Below, piece by piece: positions 54,844-63,724 of a stretch of 64,000 nucleotides of DNA. A model generated the notes under the pieces. The model did not search any database. It saw only the letters and a list, made by a program, of their open reading frames with translations, and had not been told where the DNA came from. The position numbers were made by a program, and so were the translations under genes. Positions within the stretch are counted from its first letter, which is position 1; each line of letters starts with the position of its first letter. Origin of the DNA: Mycobacteroides chelonae CCUG 47445. Lineage in GTDB: Bacteria; Actinomycetota; Actinomycetes; Mycobacteriales; Mycobacteriaceae. Where the stretch lies: NCBI RefSeq assembly GCF_001632805.1, contig NZ_CP007220.1, forward strand, positions 4,960,001-5,024,000. The letters are read 5' to 3'.

Positions 54844-55743
54844 ATGGTCAACAATCCGCCGGACACCCCCGATGGCGAAGGTAACCTCGACAAGGTGAAC
54901 CTCGCCGAGGTACCGCTGTCCCTTGAGGTCCTGGCCGACCTACACGCCGGCGTCTATGACGCAGGCGATGCCGACGTACTTCGGCAACGGGCAGAGCAGG
55001 ATCCGGACGCGTGCACGACCCTCGCTGCCCTCGACCAGGTACGTGCCGACCTGGTGGCATGGATGGAAAGCCCTGCCCCCGATGTGCCCGCGTCCGTCGT
55101 CGACGGCATCGTTGCCGCATTGCACGCCGAGTCGGCCAAATCGACGTTGCCCGCGGTAGCTGCGCATGCCGTCCGGCCCGCAGACCCGCGCCTCAACCTG
55201 GTGACCGGCCCCGTCCCGCTGGACCATCGCCGGCGCCCCGCGGCAAAGCGCCGCTGGCTCGCATTCTCGGGCGCAGGGTTGGCTGCGGCCGCCTGCATCG
55301 CGGTGGCCATCACCGTGGTCACCCAGAACAACCAGCGCACGTCTGAGACCACCGCCACCGTGGCGGGCCCGTCGTTGTCGCAGTACATCGCGCCGAAGAC
55401 CGCTGCCCCCATGGCGCCGGAATTGCCGCCGCAGGGTGCCCTGGGCCAGACCGCCTTCCCGATTTCTGGCAACGAGATCGCCGCCCTCGTCGGTCGCACC
55501 CCCACCTTCGGCGCCCTCGAGGACCCTGCACTGCGCGCGTCGTGCCTCACCGGCCTCGGCTTCTCCGCCTCAACGCCCGTGCTCGGAGCACAGACTCTCG
55601 ACGTCGACGGCCCCGCGGTGTTGATGGTGCTACCCGCCGAACGGCCGGGTGAACTGTTGGCGGTGGCCGTCCGGCCCGGCTGCAGCCAGTCCGATCCCCA
55701 GCGGGTCGCACAGACCCGAATCGGCGCGACACCCGGCCGCTAG
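54844..55743 (+). CDS. Anti-sigma-M factor, membrane-bound (Rv3912 homologue)
   Basis: The product has 299 residues. The cytoplasmic N-terminal part (LSLEVLADLHAGVYDAGDAD) fits an anti-sigma domain, one membrane helix (FSGAGLAAAACIAVAITVVT, about 139-158) follows, and the external part is Ala/Pro-rich with two Cys (ASCLTGLG, then RPGCSQSD) that could form a redox-sensitive bridge. It binds SigM in the membrane until a signal releases it; the signal is unknown. Position directly after sigM supports the assignment. Confidence 0.88.
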   Translation: MVNNPPDTPDGEGNLDKVNLAEVPLSLEVLADLHAGVYDAGDADVLRQRAEQDPDACTTLAALDQVRADLVAWMESPAPDVPASVVDGIVAALHAESAKSTLPAVAAHAVRPADPRLNLVTGPVPLDHRRRPAAKRRWLAFSGAGLAAAACIAVAITVVTQNNQRTSETTATVAGPSLSQYIAPKTAAPMAPELPPQGALGQTAFPISGNEIAALVGRTPTFGALEDPALRASCLTGLGFSASTPVLGAQTLDVDGPAVLMVLPAERPGELLAVAVRPGCSQSDPQRVAQTRIGATPGR

Positions 55744-55765
55744 AAGGCCGGACCGCACCCCATAT

Positions 55766-55804
55766 CTCCCACCGCCCGCCCGCTGTACCTCCCACCGCCC
55801 GCCC
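55766..55804. repeat. Tandem 23-base repeat upstream of trxB
   Basis: CTCCCACCGCCCGCCC occurs at 55766-55781 and again at 55789-55804, with a period of 23 bases. It lies before a -10-like TAGGCT (55824-55829) that could serve trxB. Confidence 0.6.
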
Positions 55805-55895
55805 AGTGCGGAACATCCCGCTCTAGGCTGTTGTTTCAGCACTCGCATGGCCTTTGTCTGCAACAGGCACTCAGATCGGATCAGAAGGGAACCGC

Positions 55896-56873
55896 ATGTC
55901 GGAGGTTGTATCGACCGAGTCCGAATCGGACATCCACGAGCTCATCATCATCGGCTCAGGACCCGCTGGATACACCGCGGCGGTCTACGCAGCCCGTGCC
56001 CAGCTGAAGCCGATTGTTTTCGAGGGCACCCAGTTCGGCGGCGCACTCATGACCACCACCGAGGTCGAGAACTACCCGGGTTTCCGTGAGGGCATCATGG
56101 GTCCCGACCTGATGGACCAGATGCGCGAGCAGGCCATCCGCTTCGGTGCCGACCTGCGCACCGAGGATGTCGACGAGGTCTCCCTGCAGGGCCCTGTGAA
56201 GACCGTCACGGTGGGCGGCGAAATCTTTCGTTCCCGCGCGGTGATCCTGGCCATGGGCGCCGCTCCGCGGTATCTCGGGGTACCGGGCGAGGACACCTTG
56301 CTGGGCCGGGGCGTGAGTTCCTGTGCCACCTGCGACGGTTTCTTCTTCAAGGATCAGGACATCGCCGTCATCGGCGGCGGCGATTCCGCGATGGAAGAGG
56401 CGACCTTCCTCACACGGTTTGCCCGCAGCGTGACACTCATCCATCGCCGTGACGAGTTCCGCGCGTCCAAGATCATGCTGGAGCGCGCGTACGCGGACCC
56501 CAAGATCAACGTCCTGACCAACACCAAGATCCTCGGGGTCGAAGGCACCGACTCGGTGATCGGGCTCAAGCTCGAGAACACGGTGACCGGGGAAGCCTCG
56601 CAGCTGCCCGTCACCGGGATGTTCGTCGCCGTCGGGCACGATCCGCGCAGCGAACTCGTTAAGGATGTCGTCGACGTCGATTCAGACGGGTACGTGCTGG
56701 TGCGCGACAGAAGCACCTACACCTCATTGGAAGGCGTGTTCGCCGCGGGCGACCTCGTTGACCGAACCTATCGGCAAGCCGTCACCGCCGCCGGAAGTGG
56801 TTGTGCTGCAGCCATCGACGCCGAGCGCTGGCTTGCCGAGACGGCGCATTCCCAGACCCTCGTCGAGGCCTAG
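55896..56873 (+). CDS. trxB: Thioredoxin reductase
   Basis: The product has 325 residues from ATG 55896 with GAAGGGAA upstream; an earlier ATG at 55854 lacks a ribosome site. FAD motif [25 protein letters not shown] motif [20 protein letters not shown]; the redox pair is in [35 protein letters not shown] closes the FAD site. It reduces thioredoxin with NADPH in the cytosol. It forms an operon with the thioredoxin gene 30 bases on, near sigM as in M. tuberculosis Rv3913. Confidence 0.97.
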   Translation: MSEVVSTESESDIHELIIIGSGPAGYTAAVYAARAQLKPIVFEGTQFGGALMTTTEVENYPGFREGIMGPDLMDQMREQAIRFGADLRTEDVDEVSLQGPVKTVTVGGEIFRSRAVILAMGAAPRYLGVPGEDTLLGRGVSSCATCDGFFFKDQDIAVIGGGDSAMEEATFLTRFARSVTLIHRRDEFRASKIMLERAYADPKINVLTNTKILGVEGTDSVIGLKLENTVTGEASQLPVTGMFVAVGHDPRSELVKDVVDVDSDGYVLVRDRSTYTSLEGVFAAGDLVDRTYRQAVTAAGSGCAAAIDAERWLAETAHSQTLVEA

Positions 56874-56903
56874 CCTCACCGCCACCCATCACAAGGAGAA
56901 CCC

Positions 56904-57233
56904 ATGAGCGACCACGCGACCGTTACCGTCACCGACGACTCCTTCCAGGAGGACGTCGTCTCCAGCAATAAGCCCGTGCTGGTGGATTTCTGGGCGACCT
57001 GGTGTGGGCCCTGCAAGATGGTGGCCCCCGTGCTGGAGGAGATCGCCAAGGACCATGGCGAAACGCTAACCATCGCCAAGCTTGATGTCGATGCCAACCC
57101 GGAGACCGCGCGCGCCTTCCAGGTGACGTCGATCCCCACCCTGATCCTCTTCCAGAACGGTGAGGCAACCAAGCGTATCGTCGGCGCCAAGAGCAAGTCG
57201 GCGTTGCTGCGTGAGCTGGACGGGGTCGTCTAA
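56904..57233 (+). CDS. trxC: Thioredoxin
   Basis: The product has 109 residues with the active site WCGPCK in [20 protein letters not shown] and the cis-Pro in [14 protein letters not shown]. It is the small dithiol that reduces protein disulfides and is recharged by the reductase encoded upstream. AAGGAGAA precedes the ATG. The name trxC follows the Rv3914 position; other mycobacterial annotations use trxA. Confidence 0.96.
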   Translation: MSDHATVTVTDDSFQEDVVSSNKPVLVDFWATWCGPCKMVAPVLEEIAKDHGETLTIAKLDVDANPETARAFQVTSIPTLILFQNGEATKRIVGAKSKSALLRELDGVV

Positions 57234-57368
57234 CCGGCTCGACACCGGTCGGTTGACAAGGCCGGGAGTTTCTCTCATCGCCTAGGCATCTGAGACAATA
57301 GTGCCGTCCCGACGACGGGCAGCCCGTGTCCGGTCGGTGACAGTGCGGTTTCTTGCGAAAGGCGGAGT

Positions 57369-58556
57369 ATGACGACAGGCGCGTCGAACATTCGCCACGG
57401 CGATCGAGGCCCCGCCGTCAGCGAGGTACGCGAGGTGCTCACCGCACTCGGGTTCCTGGAGGATCCCGATGAGACGCTGGCGACCGGTCGGCACGTCATG
57501 CCGGACCACTTCGACCCGACGTTGGACGACGCCGTGCGCGCGTTCCAACAGCGCCGCGGCCTGTTGGTCGATGGTGTCGTCGGACCCGCGACCTATCGCA
57601 CCCTCAAGGAAGCCTCCTACCGGCTCGGGGCTCGCACCCTTTTCCACCAGTTCTCCGCACCCATGTACGGCGACGATGTGGCGACTCTGCAGAAGCGTCT
57701 GCAGGATCTCGGGTTCTACACGGGTCTGGTCGACGGTAACTTCGGGCTGCAGACCTACAACTCGCTCATGTCGTACCAGCGGGAGTACGGGCTGACGGCG
57801 GACGGCATTTGTGGGCCGGAGACCCTGCGCTCGTTCCAGTTGTTGGGTCGACACGTCACCGGTGGGTCTGCGCATGCGATACGCGAGACCGAACATGTCC
57901 GTAACGCCGGCCCGCAGCTGTCCGGCAAGCGCATCGTGATCGATCCCGGTCTCGGCGGCGCCGACCGCGGAGTCATCGTTCCGGGCCGCGAGGGCCCGAC
58001 CAGCGAAGCAGACATCCTGTGGGACTTGGCCAGTCGCCTCGAGGGGCGGATGACCGCGATCGGCATGGACACCTATATCTCGCGCGCCATCCAGAACAAC
58101 CCCACCGACATCGACCGCGCCACCTATGCCAACAATGTGGGTGCCGATCTGATGATCAGCCTGCGTTTCGACTCGCAGCCCACCGTGGCCGCCAGCGGCG
58201 TCGCGTCCTATCACTTCGGCAATCTGCACGGCTCGGTGTCCACCATCGGACACATGCTGGCCGACTTTATTCAGCGAGAAGTGGCTGCGCGCACGGGATT
58301 ACGTGACTGCAGGGCGCACGGCCGCACGTGGGACTTGCTGCGCCTCACCCGGATGCCCACCGTGCAGGTGGACATCGGGTACATCACCTCGCCGAACGAT
58401 GTCTCCATTCTGAGCGCCGCCCACTATCGCGATGTGGTGGCCGAGTCGATTCTGGCCGCGGTCAAGCGTGTGTACCTGCTCGGTAAGAACGACAGGCCCA
58501 CTGGCACATTTACTTTCGACGAGCTGCTGGCCCACGAGCTGTCCGCCGGGAGCTAA
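57369..58556 (+). CDS. cwlM: Peptidoglycan synthesis regulator CwlM
   Basis: The product has 395 residues: two peptidoglycan-binding domains (about 10-75, GDRGPAVSEVREVLTALGFL, and about 90-160, GDDVATLQKRLQDLGFYTGL) and an amidase-3-like domain (about 180-370). The zinc-binding sites are altered: IDPGLGG has Leu where active amidases have His, SLRFDS has Arg in place of the second His, and VDIGYI has Asp for the catalytic Glu. It thus looks non-enzymatic, as the known role of CwlM (phosphorylated by PknB, activates MurA) requires. TGTFTFDELL near the C-terminus contains Thr-382, the equivalent of the phosphosite. Confidence 0.93.
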   Translation: MTTGASNIRHGDRGPAVSEVREVLTALGFLEDPDETLATGRHVMPDHFDPTLDDAVRAFQQRRGLLVDGVVGPATYRTLKEASYRLGARTLFHQFSAPMYGDDVATLQKRLQDLGFYTGLVDGNFGLQTYNSLMSYQREYGLTADGICGPETLRSFQLLGRHVTGGSAHAIRETEHVRNAGPQLSGKRIVIDPGLGGADRGVIVPGREGPTSEADILWDLASRLEGRMTAIGMDTYISRAIQNNPTDIDRATYANNVGADLMISLRFDSQPTVAASGVASYHFGNLHGSVSTIGHMLADFIQREVAARTGLRDCRAHGRTWDLLRLTRMPTVQVDIGYITSPNDVSILSAAHYRDVVAESILAAVKRVYLLGKNDRPTGTFTFDELLAHELSAGS

Positions 58557-58774
58557 TCCCGGCTCACCACCTCGATCGCACTCGCCGGGCAGAGGTGCGC
58601 CGCCTCATCGGCCTTCGCCACCTGGTCCTCGTTCAACACCCCAGCGGCCCTCGGTACGGCGGTGCCATCCGCATCCGCACTGAACAACTCCGGATGCTGC
58701 GCCACACAATATCCCGACCCCATGCACAGATCCTGGTCGACGATCACCCTCAACCCTGCGTGGGCCTCGGCCAT
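58553..58774 (-). CDS. Ferredoxin, 3Fe-4S type
   Basis: The product has 73 residues. DLCMGSGYCVAQHPELF supplies two Cys of a cluster, and the last, HLCPASAI, supplies a third, so a [3Fe-4S] cluster is expected; the position of the usual second Cys is Gly. Small ferredoxins of this kind feed electrons to bacterial P450s. It starts two bases after the P450 stop, so the pair is translated together. It overlaps the cwlM end by four bases on the other strand. Confidence 0.9.
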   Translation of the reverse strand: MAEAHAGLRVIVDQDLCMGSGYCVAQHPELFSADADGTAVPRAAGVLNEDQVAKADEAAHLCPASAIEVVSRD

Positions 58775-58776
58775 GG

Positions 58777-60393
58777 TCACGCCCTCGTTAGGGTAACGGG
58801 CAGCCCACCCTCGAGCGTCACCGAAAAGTTGAAGTGGTGCTTGGGCTTCCAGCCCTGCGGAAGCGTCAACCGATACCTCTGGAAAATGATCGCCAACAAG
58901 AACTGCGCGTTCATGTACGCCATGCCGGTGCCGAGGCAGTGGTGTCTGCCCGACCCAAACGGCATGAATGCCAGTCTGGGACGCTCCCTGACAAGTGCCT
59001 GGTCCATGAATCGATTCGGGTCGTAAGAGTCTGGGTTCACCCACCAGCGTGGATCACGGTGCATCGAGTACAGCGACGGACCGACGATGGTGTACCGCGG
59101 GATGAAGTACCCGCCTATCACGTCGTCTTCCATCGCGAATCGAGGATTGAGCGGGTGGCCCTGAAGCCTCTGCCCCTCGTCGAAACATGCTTTCGCCCAG
59201 GACAACTTGGGGAGATCATCCGGGGTCGGCACTCCGCCCTGCAGCGCGTCGACCTCTGCGTACAGTCGGTTGAGGTGATCCGGGTGTGCCAGCAATAGCG
59301 CGAGTGTCCACGAAAGCGACGCCACCACCGTCTCGTACCCACCCGCCATCAAGATCATCAGTTCCATGCTGAGATCCCGCTCCGACAAAGGACTTCCGTC
59401 ATCATAGGTGGCCTCCAACAACAGGCTCAACAGATCCGGAGTCTCGACCGGGTGCCTGCGGCGGTCCTTGATCAGCCGCCTCGTCAATCGCCACAGTCTC
59501 CACATGGACCTGGGCGCGCTCTCGCGCCCAGGCATCGGCAGCAGGTTCGGTAACGGGCTCATCAGCGTCACCGACGCCATCAGCGACATGAAAGTCCGTA
59601 AGTCCACATCGGTTTCGTGGATCTCCTGCTCGGTGATCGACGAGGAAAACATCGCGCGCAGGAACGCGGGCAAGGTCACCTGTGCGATGGCGTGCTGCAA
59701 GTCCACCTCCTGACCGGTGTCTGCCCACCGTTCCCAGCTATCGACTCGGCTCACGAATTCGTCGGCGATCACCTCTGCCACCCGCGCCAGATGACGGCGT
59801 CCGAACATTGGCATGAGCATCCGGCGCCGCTGCCGGAACTTGTCTCCTTCCAGCATCGGAATCGCGGCACCGATCATGCCCATCGCCGCTTGCCCTGGTC
59901 CGATCATGCTGTACCGGCCGACAGGGTCGTCCATCACCTGGCTGGCGTAATCCGGATGGTTCACCACAACAATGTTGCCGCCCAACGGAAATGGAACGCT
60001 GTAGATGTCCCCGAACTCCTTGGCGCAGCGCCGGAAGAACTCGAAGGGTTCACGCCTCATCTCCGGGACGCTCCCGACGAAGGGCCGGCCAACGGGGCCC
60101 GGTGGCGTGAGCTCGGATCTCCCCACTCCCCGGACCGCGCTAGCCGCCAGCGGAATGCCTGCCCGGGTGATCCTCCATGGGTCATGCCTACGGGAGGCGG
60201 ATCCTCCGTGTCGTCTGCCGATCTCGTTGACTTCGCGCACTGTCGGATTGATCGGCAATGGCCCCCAATCTCCTGTCAGCTCACGTGGCACCGTCACATC
60301 TGGTGCAGTACCTCGGGATTGGGTCCCAACGGAAGCCTCGAATGGACAGGCTTCTGTCGTGTTCTCGGTAGTGGGGAGCTGCGGCATGCTCAT
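58777..60393 (-). CDS. Cytochrome P450 monooxygenase
   Basis: The product has 538 residues from ATG 60393 with AAGGAGA upstream. The heme Cys is in FMPFGSGRHHCLGTGMA; the ExxR motif is in FDEGQRL; the I-helix oxygen-binding segment is LMAGGYETVVAS. It has an unusual N-terminal extension of about 110 residues, rich in Pro, Thr and Arg, before the canonical start TPPGPVGRPFVGSV. The electron donor is the ferredoxin encoded next. The AveC-like membrane protein before it suggests a lipid or polyketide substrate. No family number is assigned. Confidence 0.9.
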   Translation of the reverse strand: MSMPQLPTTENTTEACPFEASVGTQSRGTAPDVTVPRELTGDWGPLPINPTVREVNEIGRRHGGSASRRHDPWRITRAGIPLAASAVRGVGRSELTPPGPVGRPFVGSVPEMRREPFEFFRRCAKEFGDIYSVPFPLGGNIVVVNHPDYASQVMDDPVGRYSMIGPGQAAMGMIGAAIPMLEGDKFRQRRRMLMPMFGRRHLARVAEVIADEFVSRVDSWERWADTGQEVDLQHAIAQVTLPAFLRAMFSSSITEQEIHETDVDLRTFMSLMASVTLMSPLPNLLPMPGRESAPRSMWRLWRLTRRLIKDRRRHPVETPDLLSLLLEATYDDGSPLSERDLSMELMILMAGGYETVVASLSWTLALLLAHPDHLNRLYAEVDALQGGVPTPDDLPKLSWAKACFDEGQRLQGHPLNPRFAMEDDVIGGYFIPRYTIVGPSLYSMHRDPRWWVNPDSYDPNRFMDQALVRERPRLAFMPFGSGRHHCLGTGMAYMNAQFLLAIIFQRYRLTLPQGWKPKHHFNFSVTLEGGLPVTLTRA

Positions 60394-60416
60394 CGGTCTC
60401 CTTTCCAGAGGTGTGA

Positions 60417-61265
60417 CTACGCCGCGGGCACAGGCTGTTTGGTAGGTGCGCCACGGACCGGTCCCAACACCGTGGCTCCGACCGCATCGCGGTAACGCTG
60501 GCACGTAGGTGAGTACGCCGCGATCACGACTGCCAAGAGGTTGAGGGCCGTGCACAGGATGGCGATCGACCACGACGGTCCGGGCCCGAGTCCCAGATGA
60601 ATGGCGAAATAGTTCGGCAGCGTGCAGATGATGGTGTAGGCGAGATACGCCCCAGGGGCGACGAATGGGATTATCGCCCAACGGTATCCGCGCATATGCG
60701 GTCGGATCACTACCAGTACCCAGGCGATCATCACCAAGAATCCGCCATTCTGCACGAGGCTGGGCAGTGGCACTCCGTAGACCAGTGCGTTGTTGCTGTA
60801 GTACCGCATCAGGCCGAAATGACTGTTGACCATCTCGCCGATGCATTCGCCAATCCCGAAGACCACCGCAAACACGATGAGTGTCCATGCGGCCCAACCC
60901 TTTTTGATCATCTCGTAGACGAGTAGCGCCGTCGGGGCCGTGCCCACCCAGACCAGGGGAACGAAGATCGGGAGGGGCCGGTCGGCGATCGTGACGTAGG
61001 GCAGGGCGTTGGTCATATAGGTGGTGGCGCCGATGACGTCGAGCCACGGCTCGACAAAGTACGGCAGGATTGTCACCCCGCTGAGCATGATCAGCCAGTA
61101 CATCAGTGCGTCTTCGTGCCTGCGCAGGGTCATCCATCCCACCCAGATCAGCGAAATCGCCAGGCACGCAACAAGTATCGCAATAACAGTCCACGCCCAC
61201 CACGGCTCACCGTGAATGACTGGTGGTGGACCCCACTGCGCACCGGCGCTCCATCGTGTCGTCAC
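60417..61265 (-). CDS. AveC-like (spirocyclase-family) membrane protein
   Basis: The product has 282 residues from GTG 61265, with AAAGGA eight bases upstream. It has seven or so membrane helices (AWTVIAILVACLAISLIWVG, about 30-49; then FVPLVWVGTAPTALLVYEM, and others). The conserved-looking loops WLDVIGATTYMTNALPYVTI and GECIGEMVNSHFGLMRYYSN recall AveC-type proteins, the spirocyclase of avermectin biosynthesis, a label given to many actinobacterial membrane proteins. It lies 23 bases before the P450 and is probably in its operon. Confidence 0.65.
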   Translation of the reverse strand: MTTRWSAGAQWGPPPVIHGEPWWAWTVIAILVACLAISLIWVGWMTLRRHEDALMYWLIMLSGVTILPYFVEPWLDVIGATTYMTNALPYVTIADRPLPIFVPLVWVGTAPTALLVYEMIKKGWAAWTLIVFAVVFGIGECIGEMVNSHFGLMRYYSNNALVYGVPLPSLVQNGGFLVMIAWVLVVIRPHMRGYRWAIIPFVAPGAYLAYTIICTLPNYFAIHLGLGPGPSWSIAILCTALNLLAVVIAAYSPTCQRYRDAVGATVLGPVRGAPTKQPVPAA

Positions 61266-61405
61266 AAGTGTCCTTTCGCCGTCGGTAAGCGGTTCTTTCG
61301 GACAGTAATGTCTGGTTTGAGAATAAGTCAATCATTTTAAGACAAATCATTCCGCAAGACGACACACCTCGACCATTGCCTGCGCCGTCGACTATTCTCA
61401 GCCGC
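61266..61405. promoter_or_regulatory. Divergent promoter of the AveC-P450 and TetR genes
   Basis: The gap is AT-rich for this genome, and AATCATT occurs twice 16 bases apart. TATTCT (61393-61398) lies seven bases before ATG 61406, predicting a leaderless tetR transcript. TetR operators are expected here, but no clean palindrome was found by eye. Confidence 0.45.
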
Positions 61406-62047
61406 ATGGAGGACCCCGCGGAGCCGCCGATCCGCATGGCAGAACGGCAGCGCGCTCGACGCAGCGAGCTCGTCAAAGAAGAGGTGGTGGAGGCTGCCCT
61501 CGCGGAATTCTCCGAGCGCGGGTACCACCAGACATCGATTGCGCACATCGCGGAACGGCTCGGCACCGGTCACTCGATGTTCTATCGATACTTCACCAAC
61601 AAACGCGACATCCTCGAACACGTGGTTCAGCACGCCACCCAGCGCACCGTCGAAACTCTCAGCCACACGCTGCCCGGCCGCATCACGTCGCTGGACGAAT
61701 TCCACGATTTTGCAGTGAATCTCGGGCTTGCCTACATCGGGATGGTGGTGGCAGATCCTCGACTGTCGCGCTTGATGCTGCAACAGGGTGCGGCCGTGGA
61801 TGCGGAGATGACTGCGCAGTTCTGCCAGGTGTTCGACGCCGGTGCTTCGGTTCTCGCCGGCCTATTACGTGATGGGATCGAATCTGGTTATGTCCGGCCG
61901 GGTATCGACGTTGAGGCCGTCGCCGATTCGGTGGCGGGCATCCCGCTCGGGATACTTGCCCGCTATGGGCACGACCCCGATCAGGACGTTCTCGCATCGC
62001 GTGTACGCGCGACCGCCGACCTCGTCTGCCGGGGGATCGCCCCGTAG
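61406..62047 (+). CDS. TetR-family regulator of the P450 cluster
   Basis: The product has 213 residues from ATG 61406. The DNA-binding domain reads EEVVEAALAEFSERGYHQTS, then GHSMFYRYFTNKRDILEHVV, and the C-terminal half is a typical ligand-binding helical bundle. It is divergent from the AveC-like/P450/ferredoxin operon and is its likely repressor; a ligand of the same lipid class as the P450 substrate is inferred. It precedes a metallo-beta-lactamase gene by 38 bases. Confidence 0.9.
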   Translation: MEDPAEPPIRMAERQRARRSELVKEEVVEAALAEFSERGYHQTSIAHIAERLGTGHSMFYRYFTNKRDILEHVVQHATQRTVETLSHTLPGRITSLDEFHDFAVNLGLAYIGMVVADPRLSRLMLQQGAAVDAEMTAQFCQVFDAGASVLAGLLRDGIESGYVRPGIDVEAVADSVAGIPLGILARYGHDPDQDVLASRVRATADLVCRGIAP

Positions 62048-62085
62048 CGGGAATACGCCGCTCCCGGTGAGCGTTTCCGGCCGCT

Positions 62086-62997
62086 GTGAACACATTCACC
62101 GTCGGTGATGCGACCGTCACACAGCTCACCGAACTCGCGGTGTGGCCGATCCCGCCGCACGATTGGTATCCAGCCATCAGCGAGCAACAGCTCGCGTTCG
62201 CCCGAGCCACGTACGCACCATCGGCCGTCTCGACAGACGGTGCTGATCTGATCTTCTCCATCCACAACTACCTCATCGAGCTGGGCGACACCGTCGTGGT
62301 AGTCGACACCTGCTCGGGCAATCACAAGAACCGGCCCCTGTTCCCAGACCTCCACATGCTCGATACCGACTACCTGAATCACCTCAAGCACGCAGGATTT
62401 GATCCCGAGGACGTCGACGTCGTCATCAATACCCATCTCCATCTGGACCATTGCGGATGGAACACCCGGCTAATCAACGGCACCTGGCAGCCCACTTTTT
62501 CGAACGCCACGTACCTGTTCCATGCCGCTGAGCTCAAATACATTCAGGCACAATGGGAGTCGTCTCCGGCAGGTGAGTGGGCCGAGGGCGGCGGCTGGGT
62601 CTATCAGGACAGTGTCCTTCCGGTCCTTGAGCATTCTCCGCACCGCTTCGTCGCGCCGGGGCATCAAATCCACGCGCACGGCTCCACCCGCATCACCACC
62701 CTGGACACGGCCGGGCACACGCCGGGGCACCTCGCCATCGAAATCAGTGCTCCGGGCACCGGTGTGATCATCTCCGGTGACGCGTTGCATCACCCCATGC
62801 AGGCCCAGTTTCCAGATCTGCCCTTTTTCGCGGACGCCGATCCTGCCATGGGTACCGCTGCCCGTCGCGCACTGCTCGGACGCTGCGCCGACGAAGGCTT
62901 GCGCCTGGTGACCGCCCACTTCCCCGAGCATCTACCGATGGGTGTCCGCCGGAGCGGCACCACATTTGAATGGACGTACCCTCCAACCGGGCAATGA
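62086..62997 (+). CDS. Metallo-beta-lactamase-fold hydrolase
   Basis: The product has 303 residues. Metal motifs are THLHLDHCGWNTRL (HxHxDH), TAGHTPGHLAIEI and SGDALHHP, giving a two-metal hydrolase site as in AHL lactonases and related enzymes. The start is GTG 62086; ribosome site weak. It hydrolyses an ester, lactone or thioester of unknown identity. Placed after the TetR regulator, it may belong to the P450 cassette. Confidence 0.88.
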   Translation: MNTFTVGDATVTQLTELAVWPIPPHDWYPAISEQQLAFARATYAPSAVSTDGADLIFSIHNYLIELGDTVVVVDTCSGNHKNRPLFPDLHMLDTDYLNHLKHAGFDPEDVDVVINTHLHLDHCGWNTRLINGTWQPTFSNATYLFHAAELKYIQAQWESSPAGEWAEGGGWVYQDSVLPVLEHSPHRFVAPGHQIHAHGSTRITTLDTAGHTPGHLAIEISAPGTGVIISGDALHHPMQAQFPDLPFFADADPAMGTAARRALLGRCADEGLRLVTAHFPEHLPMGVRRSGTTFEWTYPPTGQ

Positions 62998-63007
62998 ACC
63001 CTTGCCG

Positions 63008-63724
63008 CTAGAACGCCGCGCTCACCACCGGGCCGGCCCCTGCAGGTTGCGGAATCCGCACCGACTCCAGGAGTCGCTCCAACGCGGCCTCCACGTCGGC
63101 CTTCCAGCCGAGCCCGCTATCAAGCTCCAACCGCAGTCGCGGGAAATGCTGGTGCGGTGCGACCACCGTGAAGCCCACATCCTTCAGGAATTCGACATCG
63201 ATCATGCACTGCTCGATGGTGCACTCCCCCAGCACATCTGCCGCTTCTGAATGCCTGACCAACGATCCTTCGCAGAGATCCAGCGCCTCACTGGTCCGGC
63301 CGAACGCCTCCAGCGCGCGCACACCGCGGCGCACCAACTCGGCGACCACATTGGCGATGATGCTGTGCGGCAATCCGTCTGACTCGTGACCCGGCTCCAC
63401 ACCCAAGGACGTCAGCAAGACTGCATCCGCGCTGACCGGGGCGGTCGGGAACAACCGCGCACGAGGCACCACCCCGGGCGGGGCATACAACGCGTATCCC
63501 ACCGTGGCGGGTCGGGACTGTGGGCCGGCGATGGCGACCTGACCGCATGACCCCCACTCGAGCATGACCATCGACAGCCACGCTTCCTTCTCGAACTCTG
63601 GGTCCGACAGGTGCTGGCTGTCTCCGACGGTAGCGGGGTCCACTTCCCAGAAGACACACCGCCGGGCGTGCTTGGGCAGCTGCTCGAAACCATCGAGCCG
63701 CAAAGGAACGATCCGAGCCGACAC
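63008..63724 (-). CDS. GNAT-like protein (Rv3916c homologue)
   Basis: The product has 238 residues from GTG 63724 (VSARIVPLRLDGFEQLPKHA); an upstream start at 63754 adds ten. ARRCVFWEVDPATVGDSQHL and VEFLKDVGFTVVAPHQHFPR resemble an acetyltransferase fold, with the last strand and the GF motif typical of GNAT. It is next to parB in mycobacteria, as Rv3916c precedes Rv3917c. The substrate is unknown. It ends ten bases from the metallo-hydrolase gene. Confidence 0.8.
   Translation of the reverse strand: MSARIVPLRLDGFEQLPKHARRCVFWEVDPATVGDSQHLSDPEFEKEAWLSMVMLEWGSCGQVAIAGPQSRPATVGYALYAPPGVVPRARLFPTAPVSADAVLLTSLGVEPGHESDGLPHSIIANVVAELVRRGVRALEAFGRTSEALDLCEGSLVRHSEAADVLGECTIEQCMIDVEFLKDVGFTVVAPHQHFPRLRLELDSGLGWKADVEAALERLLESVRIPQPAGAGPVVSAAF

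Noticed and set aside
58777..61203. An 808-residue minus-strand frame upstream of the P450
   Set aside because: It overlaps the AveC-like gene on the same strand in another frame; the P450 ATG at 60393 has a clear ribosome site.
61607..61622. A CACGTG word in the P450-cluster tetR gene as a second parS
   Set aside because: GAACACGTGGTTC does not match GTTNCACGTGAAAC; the flanks are wrong.
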